Origin: Ignavibacteriales bacterium
GTDB taxonomy: Bacteria; Bacteroidota; Ignavibacteria; Ignavibacteriales; Ignavibacteriaceae
Direction: 5' to 3'
NCBI GenBank assembly: GCA_016709765.1
Contig: JADJMD010000012.1
Span: 789,842 to 853,841 of the forward strand
DNA length: 64,000 bases
Below the pieces are notes generated by a model, which was given only the letters and a program-made list of their open reading frames with translations, made no database searches and was not told the DNA's origin. Of this stretch, positions 34,344-44,021 are shown in pieces; position 1 is the first letter of the stretch; every line of letters begins with the position of its first letter. A program made the position numbers and the translations under genes.

Positions 34344-35291
34344 CGATTGTCTTTGTTTTTTTCCAACCGGTAAAATTTCTACTTTATCTTTAAATAAAAT
34401 TACATCTTCTTTGCTAACGGAAGAAATATCAAAAGTTTTGGCATTCAATCCTGCAGTAGCTGTTGAAAATTTTAAGGATTCCTCAAATAAATCAGAATTA
34501 ATCCAGCTGTTTACAATTCCAGCAACAAAACTATCGCCGCTTCCGGTTGCATCAACTTCCTGAATTTGCAAAGGCTTAATTTTATAAATGTAATTGAAAT
34601 TAGAAGCGTAAAAATTATTACTCCCATTCGTTAAATAAACACGCTTAATGTTTTTTTTGTAAAGACTATTTAGAAATTCAATTACTGATTTTTCATCATC
34701 AAAATTAACAGACAATGCGTTAACTATTTCAGAATAATTATTGTGAATAATTGTTGGAGAAGCATCAATACAGTCTTGCAAGTGATTGCCGTAAGTATCA
34801 CAAATTGAAACTTTATCATACCTGTTTGCTAATTCAATTCCAAAAGCGAATATTGAATCAGTTTCAATCGATGGTGAACTACCTGAAAAAATAACAATTT
34901 CACTGTTCTGAATCATTTTATCTAATTTTGATTTGAACTCATCAACTTCGGTTTGCGAAATTTTTGGATCCTCTGAAAAGAAAGATGAAACAATTTTATC
35001 TTTTTCTGATAACACTACAGCAGCGTGTCTTGTTTCTGATTTTGTAGAAACAAATGTAAAATCAATTCCATCGCTTTTCAATAAATCGCGATAAAGCTTT
35101 CCATTTGTTCCACCAGAAAAAAAATAATTATAAGATTTTACTCCAAACTTTTTTAATTGGCGACTAACGTTTAATCCTTTGCCGCCTGCAAATAATTTTG
35201 TGAAGGAGTTTCTATTTACGGTTCCAAACTTTACTTGCTCGTAAGTAAATATTCGTTCTAAAAGTGGATTGAGAGTTATTATTAGAATCAT
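34321..35291 (-). CDS. PfkB/FruK-type sugar-phosphate kinase
   Basis: A kinase of about 323 residues with the LacC/FruK-type motif LFAGGKGLNVSRQLKKFG, then SGSSPSIETDS, VYLTNGSNNFY and EVDATGSGDSFVAGI with the catalytic Asp. Related enzymes phosphorylate fructose-1-phosphate or tagatose-6-phosphate. I use ATG 35291. As given, the frame runs through into the Omp85 gene. Adding one base to the seven-base run at 34356-34362 ends the kinase at TAG 34321-34323 (C-terminus KTIDDSPREI), overlapping the Omp85 start by 23 bases. It lies in the GWxTD-Omp85 operon, an odd place for a sugar kinase. Confidence 0.85.
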
Positions 35292-35317
35292 GATCAAAAA
35301 AACAAATAAGTAAAATA

Positions 35318-36604
35318 TTAATATCTGTAACGGTACAAATCGCCGGTTAATGGTGTCATTAATCTATAATCTCCAAAACCTGTTTGATCAAGAAAAACAA
35401 AACTTCTATTAATATCATAGTATTCCCAAACTTCATAAGGTTTAGAATCATATTCAAATGGATGTCTATCAATATTATTTGGTGCTCCAAGTATAGTATA
35501 GACCATTCCCCTGTCTGAGCGCCAGCCTTCGGTATAGTTTGAAAAATTTTCATTAGCATATTCGATTCTACGGAAGTACTCGTCAAATATTTCATTTTCA
35601 TCATTGTTTGGCGAAGGGTCTTTTTTCTTCCAATACTCCAAAAATCTTTTTGTTTTTTCTGATGTGGTTTCGGCATCTTGCATATTATCAAGTTCTTCTG
35701 GAGTGGCAATATAAACCGTTTGAGAAATTGCTTTATCTATATCGGTGATAACAACCGGTAAGCCTTTCCAGTGTGAATAAAAAGCTTTATTAACTGTCTG
35801 AATCGCTTTTGAGTTTTCATCAAGCATTGAAACACTTAATGAATACACGCCAAGATCAAAAGAGAATTCTGAAAGAGAATAAAATACTTTGTTTATCCCG
35901 GGTTTTAAATCCCTATCCTCAACTTCTTTATGGATTAGATTCTTTTCTGAATTAAGAACAGAATATTCAAAAGATTTCTTTGTATCAACAGAATCCTTAA
36001 CATAAACTTCATAATAAAATTGAACCCTGTTTTTAGAGCTTGGGATATTACGGCTTATATTCGGAATGAGTTCATTTTTACCTGTTGCGTTATCCGATTT
36101 TGAAATCATTAATATGTCGCTTAAGGTCATATCACCAACATATTCTTTAACTGTAAAAATATTTTCACCAATAGCTTCTTGCCTAGAATCCTTATCCGAA
36201 AGCATTGTTCGTATTGAATAGGTCCCTGGTAAAAGATCGAAAGTTCTTTTGCTTAATTTATAATTTTCTTTAGTTGTAGTCATTCCAAAATCAATAACAT
36301 TAATTATTTCATTCCAGGTTTTTTCAACAATTAATTTTTTTTTAGAGCTATCAAATACGGAAGCTGTAATTGAATATTTTGCAGTAAATCCTAGGTTTGA
36401 CTTTAGAAACTGCACATTTTTATATGGCACTTGAATATAAATATCAACGGAAGAAAGCCCAGGTTTATCTGATTGTATGTTGACTAAGTCTTGAAAATAA
36501 ACAGCATCACTTATCTTTTTCTTAACTTCATTATTTGTGTTTTCCTGAGCCAAAGAATTAAATGTTGCAAATAAACAGATAAGGCTGCACAAAAAAGTTC
36601 TCAT
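35318..36604 (-). CDS. GWxTD domain-containing secreted protein
   Basis: This 428-residue protein has a signal peptide (MRTFLCSLICLFATFNSLAQ). It has a beta-rich N-terminal region and a C-terminal GWxTD domain (about 320-428): FDEYFRRIEYANENFS, GWRSDRGMVYTILGAPNNID and YEVWEYYD. Here the name motif reads GWRSDRG, with serine in place of threonine. GWxTD proteins are common in Ignavibacteria, Chlorobi and Acidobacteria and have no assigned biochemical role. Its ATG overlaps the rimO stop (TAATG). Confidence 0.9.
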   Translation of the reverse strand: MRTFLCSLICLFATFNSLAQENTNNEVKKKISDAVYFQDLVNIQSDKPGLSSVDIYIQVPYKNVQFLKSNLGFTAKYSITASVFDSSKKKLIVEKTWNEIINVIDFGMTTTKENYKLSKRTFDLLPGTYSIRTMLSDKDSRQEAIGENIFTVKEYVGDMTLSDILMISKSDNATGKNELIPNISRNIPSSKNRVQFYYEVYVKDSVDTKKSFEYSVLNSEKNLIHKEVEDRDLKPGINKVFYSLSEFSFDLGVYSLSVSMLDENSKAIQTVNKAFYSHWKGLPVVITDIDKAISQTVYIATPEELDNMQDAETTSEKTKRFLEYWKKKDPSPNNDENEIFDEYFRRIEYANENFSNYTEGWRSDRGMVYTILGAPNNIDRHPFEYDSKPYEVWEYYDINRSFVFLDQTGFGDYRLMTPLTGDLYRYRY

Positions 36605-37908
36605 TATTCTTTCCTTTCTTTTGTCAAAACATTACCAAACAAATCATACTCATCGTAATCAAATATCTCAACATCATAAAAATTGCCGATTTTAACTTTG
36701 TTATTTTTTTTATCTATTAAAATCTCCCCATCAACTTCAGGTGCATCACGATATGATCTGCCAATGTAAAAATCCCCTTCAACACTTTCAACTAATACTT
36801 TTAGTTTTTTATTTATAAAAGATTCATTTTTTTGCAGTGATATTTCTTTTGAATTTCCATCAAAACATTTTTTCTTCTTTCCTTTTCTTCTTCAGAAACA
36901 GGATCACCAAGAATATAACTTGATGTATTTTCTTCAACGCTAAAGGTAAAAGTTCCAACTCTATCAAACTTTATTTCTTTTATAAAATCACAAAGTTCTT
37001 CAAAGTCCGTTTCTTTTTCGTTTGGATATCCAACTATAAATGTAGTTCTAATTGTTATTTCCGGAATTTCTGCACGTAGTTTGTGTAACAATTTTCTTGT
37101 ACGCTCTGCAGTAACTCCCCTTCGCATTGATTTTAAAACATCATCAGAAATGTGCTGCAACGGAATATCAACATACTTGCAAACTTTTGGATTTGATTTT
37201 ATCTCTTCAATTAGATCATCAGGAAATTTTGATGGATAAGCATACATTAATCTTATCCATTCGATTCCGTTAATCTCACTTAATTTTCGTAATAGCTCAG
37301 AAATATTATTCTTACCGTAAATATCTTTTCCATAATCAGTTGTGTCCTGCGCTATCAGTACCAATTCTTTTGCGTTGTTTGTAGCGAGAAATTCTGCTTC
37401 TTTAATCAACTCATCCATTGGTTTTGATTTATGCAATCCGCGCATAAGTGGAATTGCACAAAATGAACAAGGATGATCGCAGCCTTCGGAAATTTTTAAA
37501 TAGGCTGTGTGCGATGGAGTTGTTAATAAACGTTCGCCGATTAGTTCTTTTTTTAGATTACCGCCAAGCTCTTTTATTATGCCTTCGTAATTTTCTGTTC
37601 CAAAATAGATATCAACTTCGGGAATATCTTTTATTAAATCTTCTTTATATCTTTCTGATAAACATCCGGCAACAATAACTTTTTTTAATCTTACCGCTGT
37701 TTTTCATTGCAACGGCTTCAAGAATTGTATTTACAGATTCTTCTTTAGCTGCTTCGATAAATCCACAAGTATTAATAATTACAGTTTCAGCTTTGTTTGG
37801 ATCGTCAGTTAAATCAATTTTATTAAGCTGAATTTGTTTCATTAGCCTTTCAGAATCAACCGTGTTTTTTGAACAACCAAGAGTAATTACTGAAACTTTG
37901 CCACTCAT
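36604..37908 (-). CDS. rimO: Ribosomal protein S12 methylthiotransferase RimO, two frameshifts
   Basis: Repaired, about 434 residues. The N-terminal MTTase domain has VSVITLGCSKNTVDSERLM, INTCGFIEAAKEES and VAGCLSERY (three cluster cysteines). The radical-SAM motif is GCDHPCSFCAIPLMRG, followed by RTTFIVGYPNEKETDFEEL. The C-terminal TRAM domain has GDFYIGRSYRDAPEVDGEI. RimO adds a methylthio group to an aspartate of ribosomal protein S12. Breaks: one extra base in the seven-base run at 37680-37686 and one missing A near 36843; both repairs give the expected sequence. It sits between cdsA and the GWxTD gene. Confidence 0.93.
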
Positions 37909-37927
37909 AAAATCATTTCCAAAATCA

Positions 37928-38748
37928 TCATGCTAAATAAGTTAAGTATAAATAAATAATTGGTGATGAAAACAACAGCGAATCAAAACGATCAAAGATT
38001 CCACCGTGCCCTGGAATTAAATGTGATGAATCTTTAACTCCTGCATCACGTTTTAACAATGATTCAGCAAGATCACCAATTTGTCCAAACGTTCCGATAA
38101 TAAATCCAATTACAATTGCATTTTTAAGAGATAGAAAATCTAGTACTAAATTCTTTGCTAATATCATTGCAAGAATTGCAAATACAAATCAAAAATTGCA
38201 CCTTCCCAGCTTTTCTTTGGACTTACACGTGGAAACAATTTATGTTTGCCAAGTGCAGTTCCGCCAAAAAAAGCTGCGGAGTCGCAAATCCAAATAGTTG
38301 CAAAAATTGAGATAATTAAATATCCGCCGTGTTCGTATAATCCATTTATGTTTGGGTAAAATTCTCTTATCCCAATAAGTGTGGTTCCAAATAATCCCAA
38401 ATAAAAAACACCGAGCAAAGTTGAGCCAATATTCTGTATTGCTGATCCATTGTTTCTAAAAAGTTCAAAAATCAAAAGTACAATAAAAAATGAAATTAAA
38501 AAGTTATACTGGCTGAATAAAAATCTATACTGATTTATCACTAAAAATATTATTGCAAGCAAACCAAGATTAACATTTACATTTGCACCTTTTTGCTTTG
38601 CCAAAACAGAAAATTCATAAAAAGAAATTCCTGCAATGATTAGCACGAAGCTCAAGAAATAAACTCCGCCAAAATAAGAGAACAATACAAGTGCTGGAAT
38701 AGCAATCACAGAAACTAAAATCCGAACAGCAGTATTCCCGAGTGCCAT
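37928..38748 (-). CDS. cdsA: Phosphatidate cytidylyltransferase, one frameshift
   Basis: Repaired, about 273 residues with eight membrane helices. It makes CDP-diacylglycerol, the precursor of most bacterial phospholipids, in the inner membrane. The conserved SPKKSWEGA is in the first frame. The signature GDLAESLLKRDAGVKDSSH followed by LIPGHGGIFDRFDSLLF is in the second. A missing G near 38190 separates them; restoring it gives AIFGFVFAILAMILAK. Its ATG overlaps the stop of the DUF2007-type gene by one base (TAATG). Confidence 0.94.
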
Positions 38749-39071
38749 TATTGCTCGTCTTCTGTACTAGTGTTTTTTATTTCTTCAATAAACTTTTGTG
38801 CAGAGTCTACATCGTCACTTTTTACTAAAAGTTTTATAACGGCTAGATCACCAGTTACAGGAAAATTACTATCCTTTTGTGATAACACATTTGTTTCAAT
38901 ATCCGCACTTTCTAAAGCGTCTTTCATCATTTGTATATCGTACTCTTGATCGGATGTATAAACGACTACCCAATCATGATCTATTAGTTCATCAACTAAT
39001 GAAGCACCGCAATCGGGACATTTTTTAATCCCCTCAACATATTCGTAAGTACAATTTGGGCAAAATGGCAT
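38748..39071 (-). CDS. DUF2007-type protein with N-terminal zinc ribbon
   Basis: A 107-residue protein. Residues 1-25 form a zinc ribbon (MPFCPNCTYEYVEG, CPDCGAS), and the rest matches the DUF2007/putative signal-transducing domain: DWVVVYTSDQEYDIQMMKDA, then AVIKLLVKSDDVDSAQKF. DUF2007 proteins are small, soluble and uncharacterised. The AAGGAG ribosome-binding site of this gene lies within the last codons of the CPBP protease gene upstream. Confidence 0.82.
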   Translation of the reverse strand: MPFCPNCTYEYVEGIKKCPDCGASLVDELIDHDWVVVYTSDQEYDIQMMKDALESADIETNVLSQKDSNFPVTGDLAVIKLLVKSDDVDSAQKFIEEIKNTSTEDEQ

Positions 39072-39072
39072 T

Positions 39073-40066
39073 TCAATTCTCCTTAATTAATTCTTTAGAA
39101 GTATAATATTTGTTTATGAATATAATCAAACCAACAAAAAGAACCGATAATCCCAAAAACATTGTAACATACGATGAAAGTTCATTTGGATTTACCGCCG
39201 GATCTGATTTAATTATTTCCTCATCACCTATAATGTGATATAACATTACAGCAGAAAAGTTATTTAGAAAATGTAAAAACATAGGTATTAAAAGTGTTTT
39301 GCTTTTGTAGGCTGCAAATCCAAAAAAAGCACCTAAAATAAAAAGCGGAATAAATCCGTAAGGATTAAAATGATACGCGCTAAAAAATAAAGCTGTAATT
39401 ATTGCTGCAAGATATTTTTTATACTTTAATTCAAAACTTCGTTGGATAAATCCACGGAATAGAGCTTCTTCTGATAATGCAGGCACAACAGCAACAACTA
39501 TAACTACAAATATTAACTCAAAAATATTAGTTGCAGTAAGCAAATTGCCATAAGTTTTTTCAACCATCTTATTCATTTCATCAAAAAAGTTTTTTATGGC
39601 ATTTATGAATGAAATATTTTTGCCCAGATTTCTATATAATAATTTTGGATGTATAAAAAACTCTGAAGTAGTGGAGTTAAAATTACAATTCCAATCGTAA
39701 AAATTCCTAACTCTTTCAAATCAGGTATGCGGATACGAATTATTTTTCCAACATCCGAGTAAATCCATTTTGAAAAAGCAAAGCAGGTAAAAGTATAAAA
39801 AGAATTTGCCCTGCCATTGTCATCAGACGTAAACTGTGCACCGGTATGGATTCGAGATCCATGCCAAATATTAAAAAAGTAAGCAAAGAACCAACAATTT
39901 GATAAAGAAAAAATCCACCAGCTAAACCAATAAATGCAGCAGCAACGGGGGAAATTTCATAAGTTAGATCATCATCGGGATCGTAATCCGGATCATTTTC
40001 TTTATCAATGTTTAGAAGTTGAGCTTGCTGTTCTTCTTTTTGATATTCGTCTTTAAATTCATCCAT
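39073..40066 (-). CDS. CPBP-family intramembrane protease, two frameshifts
   Basis: Repaired, a membrane protein of about 330 residues. It has an acidic cytoplasmic N-terminus (DEFKDEYQKEEQQAQLLNID) and about eight helices. The CPBP motifs are ALSEEALFRGFIQRSFE (EExxxR), FSAYHFNPYGF and FLHFLNNFSAVM. These are type-II CAAX-prenyl-protease-like or bacteriocin-immunity-type intramembrane proteases. The first break is in a T-run near 39775 (repair: LLFSKWIYSDVGK). The second is between about 39610 and 39650 (repair: YRNLGKNISFINAIKNFF). First gene of the seven-gene operon ending with the Omp85 gene. Confidence 0.86.
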
Positions 40067-40154
40067 TAGAGTAAAATATGAGTTGAATAATTGATGTTAA
40101 AATTACTGATATAAGGATTGACACTCAAATTTAAATAACTGATTAAATCACTAT

Positions 40155-40182
40155 AAAAAAGACTCAGTAACCTGAGTCTTTT
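40155..40182. terminator. Bidirectional Rho-independent terminator
   Basis: AAAAGACTCAG (40157-40167) and CTGAGTCTTTT (40172-40182) form a perfect 11-base stem with a TAAC loop, with A/T runs on both sides. It lies 50 bases past the aldo/keto reductase stop and ends that minus-strand transcript. Confidence 0.85.
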
Positions 40183-40231
40183 CCAAATAATTTGTTCCTA
40201 ATTATAAATTGCGCAAGGTAAGTACTATTAA

Positions 40232-41221
40232 CTACCTATTAACCGCTTTCATAGCTTGTTCAGCATAACGCGTGCCTTTTGTAAAGCCAATAGGTGCAGC
40301 ATCACTAATTTTCTTTAGTTCATTTTCTGTTAGTTTAATTTCAACAGCGGCAGCATTTTCTTCAAGATACTTTACTCGCTTTGTACCAGGAATCGGAATA
40401 GTCTTATCCCATTGATGCAGAAGCCATGCAAGTGTGAGTTGTGCAACAGTACAATTTTTTTCTTTTGCAATTTGCTCAAGCTGCTGAACAAGTTTGTAAT
40501 TATGTTCTATGTTTTCTTTAACAAACCTCGGATTTACCCTTCGATAATCATCAGCAGGAATTTCCTGATCGGGTTTAAATTGTCCTGTTAAAAATCCTCT
40601 TCCCAAAGGTGAGTATGCAACAAAACTAATATCTAATTCTTTACAAACATCCAAAATTTCCTTTTCAGGGTCTCTCGTCCACAAAGAATATTCAGTTTGT
40701 AATGCAGTAATTTGATGAACCTTATTTGCTCGTCGTATTGTTGAAGGTGCGGCTTCCGAAAGTCCTAGATATCTTACTTTACCTTCTTTAACAAGATCAG
40801 CCATTGCTCCAACAGTATCTTCAATCGGAACATTTGGATCAACCCTATGTTGATAGTAAAGATCAATTACATCAATATCTAAAAGTTTCAAACTTTTATC
40901 ACAAGCTTGTTTTACATATTCCGGTTTGCCATTAACACCAAGAAAACTTCCATCCGCACCACGCATATTTCCAAACTTTGTTGCGATAACAAACTGATCG
41001 CGTTTACCTTTAATTGCTTTGCCAACAAGAGTTTCATTTTTACCAACACCGTACATATCAGCTGTATCTAAAAAATTTATACCAAGCTCTAATGTGCGAT
41101 GAATTGTTTTTATCGATTCATCATCATTTGTTTGACCGTAAAACTCAGACATACCCATACAACCAAGCCCGATTGCTGAAACTTCGAGCGCATTTTTGCC
41201 AAGAATTCTTTTTTGCATCAC
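40232..41221 (-). CDS. Aldo/keto reductase
   Basis: A 329-residue TIM-barrel NADPH-dependent reductase. It starts with KRILGKNALEVSAIGLGCMG and carries the catalytic tetrad in LDTADMYG (Asp, Tyr), VIATKFG (Lys) and YYQHRVD (His). The cofactor-binding end has IPIPGTKRVKYLEENAAAVE. This is the YakC/AKR13-like group of general aldehyde reductases; the physiological substrate is unknown. It stands alone, with terminators on both sides. Confidence 0.93.
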   Translation of the reverse strand: MMQKRILGKNALEVSAIGLGCMGMSEFYGQTNDDESIKTIHRTLELGINFLDTADMYGVGKNETLVGKAIKGKRDQFVIATKFGNMRGADGSFLGVNGKPEYVKQACDKSLKLLDIDVIDLYYQHRVDPNVPIEDTVGAMADLVKEGKVRYLGLSEAAPSTIRRANKVHQITALQTEYSLWTRDPEKEILDVCKELDISFVAYSPLGRGFLTGQFKPDQEIPADDYRRVNPRFVKENIEHNYKLVQQLEQIAKEKNCTVAQLTLAWLLHQWDKTIPIPGTKRVKYLEENAAAVEIKLTENELKKISDAAPIGFTKGTRYAEQAMKAVNR

Positions 41222-41345
41222 TTTTTCCCTTTTTGATTATTGAAATTTTCTTGTTTAAATATAGTCTGATGAAGTTCTAATTGAAGTGATTAATGACATT
41301 CATTGGAATGCACATATTAGTAAAAGTAAAGAATCAATAAATACT

Positions 41346-41374
41346 TTGGGACAGCTTTTAAACAGCTGTCCCAA
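41346..41374 (-). terminator. Hairpin terminator-like element
   Basis: TTGGGACAGCT (41346-41356) and AGCTGTCCCAA (41364-41374) form a perfect 11-base stem with a 7-base loop, 8 bases beyond the stop of the propeller lipoprotein. No long T-run follows on the minus strand, so termination is likely but not certain. Confidence 0.6.
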
Positions 41375-41382
41375 GCATTTAA

Positions 41383-43149
41383 CTAAAAGATTAACTTATG
41401 AGGGAGATAATATTTGTCTTTAACAATTTTAGATGATTTTTTTTGAACAGAAATAAGATCGCTATAATTAAGTATCTCAGCTGCTATTCCGGAACTATAT
41501 CCAGCACTATATTTTGACAAAACTTTTATTTCGTCACCATTGGCTATTAAATACAGTGGACTGCCCCAAAATTCTTCTAAATATCCGAGCGTACTATAAC
41601 TATTCTTATGAAATACAGTTAAAGCTTGATTGTATGAATAAGAATATCCCGGATAAAATGTTATTATACCAATACTATCACTTGAAAAAGCACATGAATT
41701 AAAACTTTGACCCAGATTATAAGAACTGCTTAGATCATTTAGCTGATTACTGGAACAATTATAAATATAGCCAGAGCCGGTAACTATTTTTGTGTCATCA
41801 GGATAAAGAAGCAATGTTGTATAACCTGAACTACCGCCGAAGTATATTGATTTAGGATTTGAAAGTAAACCTGTAACTGGATTAAAACCAACCCTAAATA
41901 AATAACTACCGTTAGATCCATACAATACATTATTTGTTTTATTGAAAATCATGTCTCTTGAAGTATTGTAATAAAAACTGTTTTCAGAAACTAATGTGTT
42001 TGTTTCAAGATTTAAAATTCTCAAATATCCATTTGAACAACTTGCAGCTATGTATTTATCAATCGCTATCAATCCATAGATGTAATCACCTCCCAGATTA
42101 CGTACAAAACTCGGAGTTGTCCCTGTAACTTCAACAGAATATAACTTACCATTTTTACAGCCAACATAAATTTTGTTGTCATAATTGGAATAAACAACCG
42201 AGATGGGGCTACTTGCAAAAGTAATCTTAGAAGTCAAATCGAAAGTGCTATAATCAATTATATTTAAATAATTATATGAATCATCTACAATAAGTATTTT
42301 TTGAATTTCTGGTACATACTTAACAATATCAAAATCGTAAATGTACTCGTTCAGTATCTGAATATTATCTGGGAATCTGCCCTCGATTTGCATAAGAGCA
42401 GACTTTAATGAAACTTTAACATTATTTCTTGTGCATTGATAGGTAAAATAAAAATAATAAGCTTCTTGAGGTACGTTATTTAAACGCAAATAATATCCAC
42501 TAACAAAATCATTATATGTAAAATTAGTTGTACTTATAATTTGCTTTTGCGAATTAAGCCAGAACACTTCACCATCTCCTGATATAAAGTTTGATGAATA
42601 ATTAAAATTTAACTGATAGGTACTTTGAGTGTACCAATTATGTGAAATTGATCCGGCACTAATAAAGTTGGGAATCAAAAATAATTCATAATCCTCAGAG
42701 GCTTTATTTGTTTTGGAAAATAATTTAACCCTGTAATAAGTGGAAGTAGTTTGGGGTGGAGGGTATTGCCCATCTGAATAATAAACTAAATTTTTTAGCG
42801 CATAACCTCCAAGTGTATCTGAGTAAAAACTTTCGAGTTCATCACCAAAATATTCCCAGCCAAAACCTACTTCATTTACAACAATCAATTTATTAATTTG
42901 GCTTCGGTTATCGGGTTTATCTAACTTCAAATTTAAATCAATTGAATAATTGTATTGAGGATAAGCTGTGGTATCCATATGATACGAATGAACAGTATTC
43001 AATGAATAATTTGAAAATATTACGTTTACATCAGGTGCTGAGCCACCTTCTGTTTCTAATAAATACTGATTGGTTATTTCATCTTTGCAGGATGAAAATA
43101 AAAAGGTAATAATGAAGATTAAGATGAGATTGGTTTTTAATTTTAACAC
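41383..43149 (-). CDS. Lipoprotein with beta-propeller-like repeats
   Basis: A 588-residue protein with a lipoprotein signal (LIFIITFLFSSC, lipobox Cys at about residue 21). The N-terminal half is beta-rich, resembling Ig-like repeats. The C-terminal half (about residue 285 on) shows YVTN/WD40-like blades: ILIVDDSYNYLNIIDYSTFD, YDNKIYVGCKNGKLYSVEV, YIAASCSNGYLRILNLETN and NNVLYGSNGSYLFRV. Such proteins are surface or periplasmic binding scaffolds. No enzyme motif is seen. It is unusually rich in tyrosine and serine. The gene stands alone. Confidence 0.75.
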   Translation of the reverse strand: MLKLKTNLILIFIITFLFSSCKDEITNQYLLETEGGSAPDVNVIFSNYSLNTVHSYHMDTTAYPQYNYSIDLNLKLDKPDNRSQINKLIVVNEVGFGWEYFGDELESFYSDTLGGYALKNLVYYSDGQYPPPQTTSTYYRVKLFSKTNKASEDYELFLIPNFISAGSISHNWYTQSTYQLNFNYSSNFISGDGEVFWLNSQKQIISTTNFTYNDFVSGYYLRLNNVPQEAYYFYFTYQCTRNNVKVSLKSALMQIEGRFPDNIQILNEYIYDFDIVKYVPEIQKILIVDDSYNYLNIIDYSTFDLTSKITFASSPISVVYSNYDNKIYVGCKNGKLYSVEVTGTTPSFVRNLGGDYIYGLIAIDKYIAASCSNGYLRILNLETNTLVSENSFYYNTSRDMIFNKTNNVLYGSNGSYLFRVGFNPVTGLLSNPKSIYFGGSSGYTTLLLYPDDTKIVTGSGYIYNCSSNQLNDLSSSYNLGQSFNSCAFSSDSIGIITFYPGYSYSYNQALTVFHKNSYSTLGYLEEFWGSPLYLIANGDEIKVLSKYSAGYSSGIAAEILNYSDLISVQKKSSKIVKDKYYLPHKLIF

Positions 43150-43292
43150 AGAATTACCCTTCGTATGTTGAAAAAACGTTTTCGAAACCAGAGTAAAATT
43201 AATCTTAATTATTTGTTGTGCAAAATATTTTTAATCAAAATGTAACGAGGATTTAATCTCCTATTAACAATAAATGTCTAAGGACAATTGTT

Positions 43293-43862
43293 TTAATTAA
43301 TATCGGCTTCTAATAAACAATAAATTGCACTATCAAAAAATTTTCCATTAAAAAAATAGTCTTCGTGAAAAAATGCTTCACGTTTAAAACCGAATTTCTC
43401 AAGAAGTTTTATTGAACTTAAGTTAGCAGGATTAACATTAGCCTCAATGCTGTGCAAACAAAATACCTTAAACCCGAAATCAATTACTTTAGCCAATGCT
43501 TCGTTCATAAAGCCATTGCCCCAATATTCAGGTTTCATTGCATATCCAATCTCTGCTCGCACATCTCCTTTTCTCATCCTCCAATAACCAATATAACCAA
43601 TAACATTTAGTGAGTCTTTTTTTTTAATTATCCAGTTGATACCATCTTTATTCTTATATGTTTTGATCATTTCAGAAATCATTAATTCTGATTCTTCGAT
43701 TGATTTATGCGGTTCCCTATCAAGATATTTTAAAATTTTTTTATCTGAACGCATCTTAAAAAGTTCCTCAGAATCACTTAGCATAAATTCAGTAAGAAAC
43801 AATCGTTCAGTTTCTAATTTTGGGAAAGCTGTAAAAATATCATCATTTATTTTATAGTTCAT
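43293..43862 (-). CDS. GNAT-family N-acetyltransferase (RimJ/RimL type)
   Basis: A 189-residue protein of the acetyltransf_3 type: FPKLETERLFLTEFMLSDSE, VIGYIGYWRMRKGDVRAEIG, the acetyl-CoA loop region PEYWGNGFMNEALAKVID and SSIKLLEKFGFKRE. Relatives acetylate ribosomal protein N-termini or small molecules; the target here is unknown. Monocistronic. Confidence 0.9.
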   Translation of the reverse strand: MNYKINDDIFTAFPKLETERLFLTEFMLSDSEELFKMRSDKKILKYLDREPHKSIEESELMISEMIKTYKNKDGINWIIKKKDSLNVIGYIGYWRMRKGDVRAEIGYAMKPEYWGNGFMNEALAKVIDFGFKVFCLHSIEANVNPANLSSIKLLEKFGFKREAFFHEDYFFNGKFFDSAIYCLLEADIN

Positions 43863-43952
43863 TTTATACTTAAAATAAATTTATAAATTATTGCAGTCAT
43901 CACAAGTAAAATATTTTTTAAACTAAAGTTTATTTAATTAGTAGTTAAAAAT

Positions 43953-43988
43953 AAAAACGGATATAGAAATTATCTCTAACCGTTTTTT
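43953..43988. terminator. Rho-independent terminator near icd
   Basis: AAAAACGG (43953-43960) and CCGTTTTT (43980-43987) form an 8-base stem around an imperfectly paired 19-base interior. A/T runs on both ends allow function in either direction. It lies 34 bases past the icd stop, so it should end the minus-strand icd transcript. Confidence 0.7.
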
Positions 43989-44021
43989 AATAAAACCAGT
44001 GTTAATGATCATGATTTAAAA

